Shown: positions 13,229 to 15,197 of the stretch, piece after piece
Numbering within the stretch: position 1 is the first letter of the stretch
Layout: each line of letters opens with the position of its first letter
Source: an uncultured Clostridiaceae bacterium
Lineage (GTDB): Bacteria > Bacillota > Clostridia > Lachnospirales > Lachnospiraceae
Reading direction: 5' to 3'
Length of the DNA: 15,197 nt
Assembly: GCA_947175805.1 (NCBI GenBank)
Contig: CAMWOF010000015.1
Coordinates: forward strand, 1 to 15,197
The notes under the pieces: generated by a model
Databases searched by the model: none
Told to the model about the DNA's origin: nothing
Seen by the model: only the letters and a program-made list of their open reading frames with translations
Position numbers and translations under genes: made by a program

Positions 13229-13696
13229 ATGACAGGACATTTTGGATTTTCGTATGTAGGATTGCTATTTTTACTATTGCTATTCATTCCTAATACAATT
13301 TGGACAGGAAAAAAGCCACAAGGATATACTTCTGAAAATGAAAATAAGATATTTCTTATTTTTGAAAAAATAGGTGAGGTTTTGACTACAGCATGTGCGT
13401 TGATTTTTGATGATTTTAATATACATGGATGGTCAAATTGGACGTGGTGGCTTATTGCAGCTCTTATGTTAATGACAATGTATGAATTATGGTGGATTCG
13501 TTATTTTCGGAGTGAGCGAAAACTATCAGATTTTTATAGCAGCTTCCTGGGTGTTCCCCTTGCAGGAGCAACATTACCTGTCATTGCTTTTTTCTTGCTT
13601 GGTATATATGGTAAAGTTATATGGCTTGCAATTGCTGCGATAATCTTAGGAATTGGGCATATTGGAATACATATACAACATAGTAAAGAACTATAA
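13229..13696 (+). CDS. Small integral membrane protein in the padR operon
   Basis: This 155-residue hydrophobic protein has an estimated four to five membrane segments: about 8-25 (VGLLFLLLLFIPNTIW), possibly 41-60, 72-90 (WTWWLIAALMLMTMYELWW), 105-125 and 128-147. IPNTIWTGKKPQGY after the first segment and the GEVLTTACALIF stretch recall an uncharacterised family of Clostridia that I cannot name. The start at 13229 is chosen because AGTGAGGA (13213-13220) lies 8 bases upstream, while the GTG at 13214 would overlap the PadR stop. The 4-base gap to PadR gives tight co-expression. PadR partners are often membrane proteins used in drug or envelope-stress responses. There is no transporter ATPase here, so transport is not implied. 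Confidence 0.8.
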   Translation: MTGHFGFSYVGLLFLLLLFIPNTIWTGKKPQGYTSENENKIFLIFEKIGEVLTTACALIFDDFNIHGWSNWTWWLIAALMLMTMYELWWIRYFRSERKLSDFYSSFLGVPLAGATLPVIAFFLLGIYGKVIWLAIAAIILGIGHIGIHIQHSKEL

Positions 13697-13704
13697 GACT
13701 TAGG

Positions 13705-13748
13705 GCATTCCTCCCTACTGTTTCAAATGTAGGGAGGAATGCTTTCTT
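13705..13748 (+). terminator. Strong terminator of the padR operon
   Basis: A perfect 14-bp stem pairs GCATTCCTCCCTAC (13705-13718) with its complement (13729-13742) around a 10-base loop, followed by TTTCTT. Confidence 0.92.
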
Positions 13749-13789
13749 AAGTAAAGTGAAAATAATTGCATGAATTTTTGCCACAACCT

Positions 13790-14010
13790 CTATACACTCT
13801 GGTCAAAATGTGGCGTATCTTCTATTTGTGGTGCCATTGTTCCGTCAGCCAAATATTCGGTAGCTTTCTTTTGTTCTGCCTTTTCCTTTGTCGCTTTTTC
13901 AGCTGCCTTTATACCTTATTGGGATTCCATACGGGCTTTCCCGAAGCTGTCTGTGTTCCTCCCTGTACAGATGCTGTTCCTGATGCATATGCTGCGATGT
14001 GAATTGACAT
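13790..14010 (-). pseudogene. Small frameshifted minus-strand gene
   Basis: Read on the minus strand, an ATG at 14010 with AAGGGGA ahead of it (about 14018-14024) gives MSIHIAAYASGTASVQGG, then TQTASGKPVWNPNKV and a stop. Shifting one base around 13905-13925 continues as GIKAAEKATKEKAEQKKATE and YLADGTMAPQIEDTPHFDQS to a TAG at 13790. The total of 221 bases is one short of a whole 73-codon frame plus stop, so a single-base deletion explains it. I do not recognise the protein. It is Ala- and Gly-rich at the front and lysine-rich in the middle, with no hydrophobic segment. The plus-strand open frames over the same bases look like shadows. Confidence 0.5.
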
Positions 14011-14058
14011 AATGTTGTCCCCTTTCTTATTTCATATCATATAGGATGAGATTCTTTC

Positions 14059-14089
14059 TTACATATGTTATATTGGGCAACATATGTAA
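14059..14089. promoter_or_regulatory. Paired TTACATATGTT dyad
   Basis: TTACATATGTT (14059-14069) and AACATATGTAA (14079-14089) are exact complements around 9 bases, and each contains the self-palindromic ACATATGT. It lies about 50 bases upstream of the minus-strand small gene and could be an operator for it. A weak plus-strand promoter (TTGGGC at 14073, TATATT at 14096) overlaps it. Confidence 0.45.
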
Positions 14090-14132
14090 ATGATTTATAT
14101 TTGTTATCTGTAAAGGGTCCTTGTTTTACAAG

Positions 14133-14161
14133 TTGCCAAAAAAGATGCAATAGTGTATATT
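14133..14161 (+). promoter_or_regulatory. Candidate promoter upstream of the pfk relic and hydrolase
   Basis: TTGCCA (14133-14138), a 17-base spacer and TATATT (14156-14161) give a plausible sigma-A promoter. It may have served the lost phosphofructokinase gene and now drives the hydrolase at 14531. Confidence 0.45.
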
Positions 14162-14207
14162 TTATAGTATAAGACCGGATTGACATTCAAAATTAAAGTA
14201 TGAAAGG

Positions 14208-14431
14208 ATTATCATAGAAGTAGTAGGTGTGTTAAGGGGCTACGATGGACTGATTGACTGGGAGACAATACCTATGAGTGTGGAAACGGTGCGGAATATC
14301 AATCATCAGGGTGGAACCATACTATTTACCAGCAGGAGTGAAAGATTTCTGAAGCCGGAATACAGGCAGCTCGCAACTTGAAAAGTCATAATATAGATGC
14401 CGTGGTGGCGATTGGCGGTGACCATGGAAAA
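14208..14431 (+). pseudogene. pfkA: Decayed fragment of ATP-dependent 6-phosphofructokinase
   Basis: The frame from 14208 reads VVGVLRGYDGLIDWETIPMS (from about 14220), then NHQGGTILFTSRSERF, and breaks at a TGA (14379-14381). A shift to another frame (from 14375) continues NLKSHNIDAVVAIGGDHG to a TAA at 14432. RGYxGLI, GGTxLxTSRxxxF and VVAIGGDGS are phosphofructokinase landmarks, covering roughly residues 30-115 of the enzyme. The N-terminal GGDxPGLN ATP site and everything beyond GGD are absent. The frame break fits loss of about 4 bases near LAAENL. The gene is clearly non-functional. It is either a remnant of a deleted paralogue or a transferred fragment. Confidence 0.8.
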
Positions 14432-14530
14432 TAACAGACTGGATTCCTTCCAGTATGAGTTAAGTCTGCGGTTATCGGAGTAGGAGGAGTGTTAGGGGAA
14501 TCCATACATAGATGTAGTGGGGATAAGAGT

Positions 14531-15145
14531 ATGCAGCATATATTTATACACGGTTTAGGGCAGACGCCTTTTAGCTGGGAAAAGACGATGGACAATATGA
14601 CTGTGCAGTCGGACAAAGCAACGCCTGATTTATTTGCAATGCTAAAAAAGAGGGATAGCAATTATACAAATTTGTATTCGGCTTTTTCAGAATTTTGTGA
14701 CGAATTTGCCGGACTACTTGATATTTGCGGCATATCATTGGGTGGTGTTCTTGCTTTGCAATATGGAATAGAACATCCCCAAAGGGTACATTCGTTAGTG
14801 CTGATAGGTACACAGTATAAAGTGCCTAAAATGCTGTTGGCATTTCAGAATCTTATTTTCAGATGTATGCCGCAATCCATGTTTGAACAGATAGGACTAG
14901 GGAAATCGCAATTTATTGAACTATCCCGTTCCATGACGGAATTGAATTATAGTGATAGTTTACAGAAAATTTCCTGCCCTGTTCTTGTGCTTTGCGGGGA
15001 GAAGGATAAGGCTAACATGAAGGCTTCAAAGGAATTAGCCGAATTATGTCATGGAAAATTTGTTATGATAGAAAATGCAGGTCATGAGGTGAATGTTGAT
15101 AAGCCGGAGGAACTGGCAAGGGTTTTGGATGAGTTTTATAAATAG
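14531..15145 (+). CDS. Alpha/beta hydrolase
   Basis: This 204-residue alpha/beta hydrolase begins MQHIFIHGLGQTPFSW, with the HGLGQ oxyanion-hole loop at 7-11. The nucleophile elbow is GISLGG (S69 in GxSxG). The acid is D159 in LVLCGEKDKAN and the histidine is H185 in IENAGHEVNVDKPEELARVL, so the catalytic triad is complete. It is a compact cytosolic esterase/lipase-like or C-C hydrolase-like enzyme of unknown substrate. The start at 14531 matches the usual family N-terminus and GGGG at 14518-14521 is a weak ribosome binding site. An in-frame GTG at 14489 would add 14 residues derived from relic sequence. Upstream, the frame is open back to a TGA at 14456-14458 and reads a Rossmann-like glycine-rich stretch, another apparent relic. 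Nothing is seen in 15146-15197. Confidence 0.87.
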   Translation: MQHIFIHGLGQTPFSWEKTMDNMTVQSDKATPDLFAMLKKRDSNYTNLYSAFSEFCDEFAGLLDICGISLGGVLALQYGIEHPQRVHSLVLIGTQYKVPKMLLAFQNLIFRCMPQSMFEQIGLGKSQFIELSRSMTELNYSDSLQKISCPVLVLCGEKDKANMKASKELAELCHGKFVMIENAGHEVNVDKPEELARVLDEFYK

Positions 15146-15197
15146 TGTTTTATAAAAACGGAATGAAAAGAAGGAAAAGCAATTGAGGATAATACCT

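Noticed and set aside
13766..14012. Two overlapping plus-strand open frames of about 80 codons
   Set aside because: They lack ribosome binding sites and are Cys/Phe-rich, as expected for the antisense of a lysine/alanine-rich gene. The minus-strand reading is more protein-like.

Overview
The window looks like a piece of an anaerobic Firmicutes chromosome, most likely Clostridia and probably Lachnospiraceae. This is inferred from the AT-rich composition, the strong AGGAGG-type ribosome binding sites, and the mix of families (DUF6483-like protein, YjdF, TPR-type XRE regulator, PadR plus small membrane protein). No rRNA, tRNA, integrase, transposase or CRISPR array is visible. It is an accessory region of small detoxification, resistance-like and regulatory genes. 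All intact genes are on the + strand.

Layout. (1) 1-680: the end of a YdeI-like gene, a broken small gene (490-618) and a terminator. (2) 713-5225: a densely packed run of a cupin, a PNPOx-like flavoprotein, five GNAT acetyltransferase domains, a VOC (glyoxalase-fold) domain and a DUF6483-like protein. One GNAT is fused in frame to the VOC domain, and the VOC start codon keeps its own near-perfect ribosome binding site inside the fused gene. A 17-codon stump resembling the start of a TfoX C-terminal-domain gene lies between two GNATs. (3) 5298-6096: an MNT nucleotidyltransferase/HEPN pair, probably a toxin-antitoxin module, with its own promoter. (4) 6166-7101: a GGTRFFG-type NAD-dependent epimerase/reductase and a strong terminator. 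(5) 7124-9457: a TetR regulator overlapping a MutS-related ATPase, behind a consensus promoter whose start region carries a perfect 27-bp operator palindrome. (6) 9484-9882: a promoter, a highly structured leader RNA, the C-terminal half of a YjdF protein and a terminator. (7) 9904-12378: an unrecognised acidic protein, a SAM methyltransferase, and an XRE regulator behind a dyad-bearing promoter. (8) 12419-13748: an 85-bp hairpin element, a PadR regulator with two tandem perfect operators on a near-consensus promoter, a co-transcribed membrane protein and a strong terminator. (9) 13790-14510: a graveyard holding a frameshifted small minus-strand gene, a paired TTACATATGTT dyad and a decayed piece of phosphofructokinase. 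(10) 14531-15145: an alpha/beta hydrolase.

How it works together. The GNAT/VOC/cupin/flavoprotein run would modify or sequester small molecules. The TetR and PadR units are textbook self-controlled, ligand-responsive cassettes with one effector gene each (a MutS-like ATPase and a membrane protein). The many stumps and relics (490, 2128, 9524, 13790, 14208) show repeated deletion and gene turnover. The items most worth following are the TetR/MutS-like operon, the structured leader on a half YjdF gene, the GNAT-VOC fusion with an internal start, and the PadR/membrane-protein unit. No complete, clearly new multi-gene defence system is evident.
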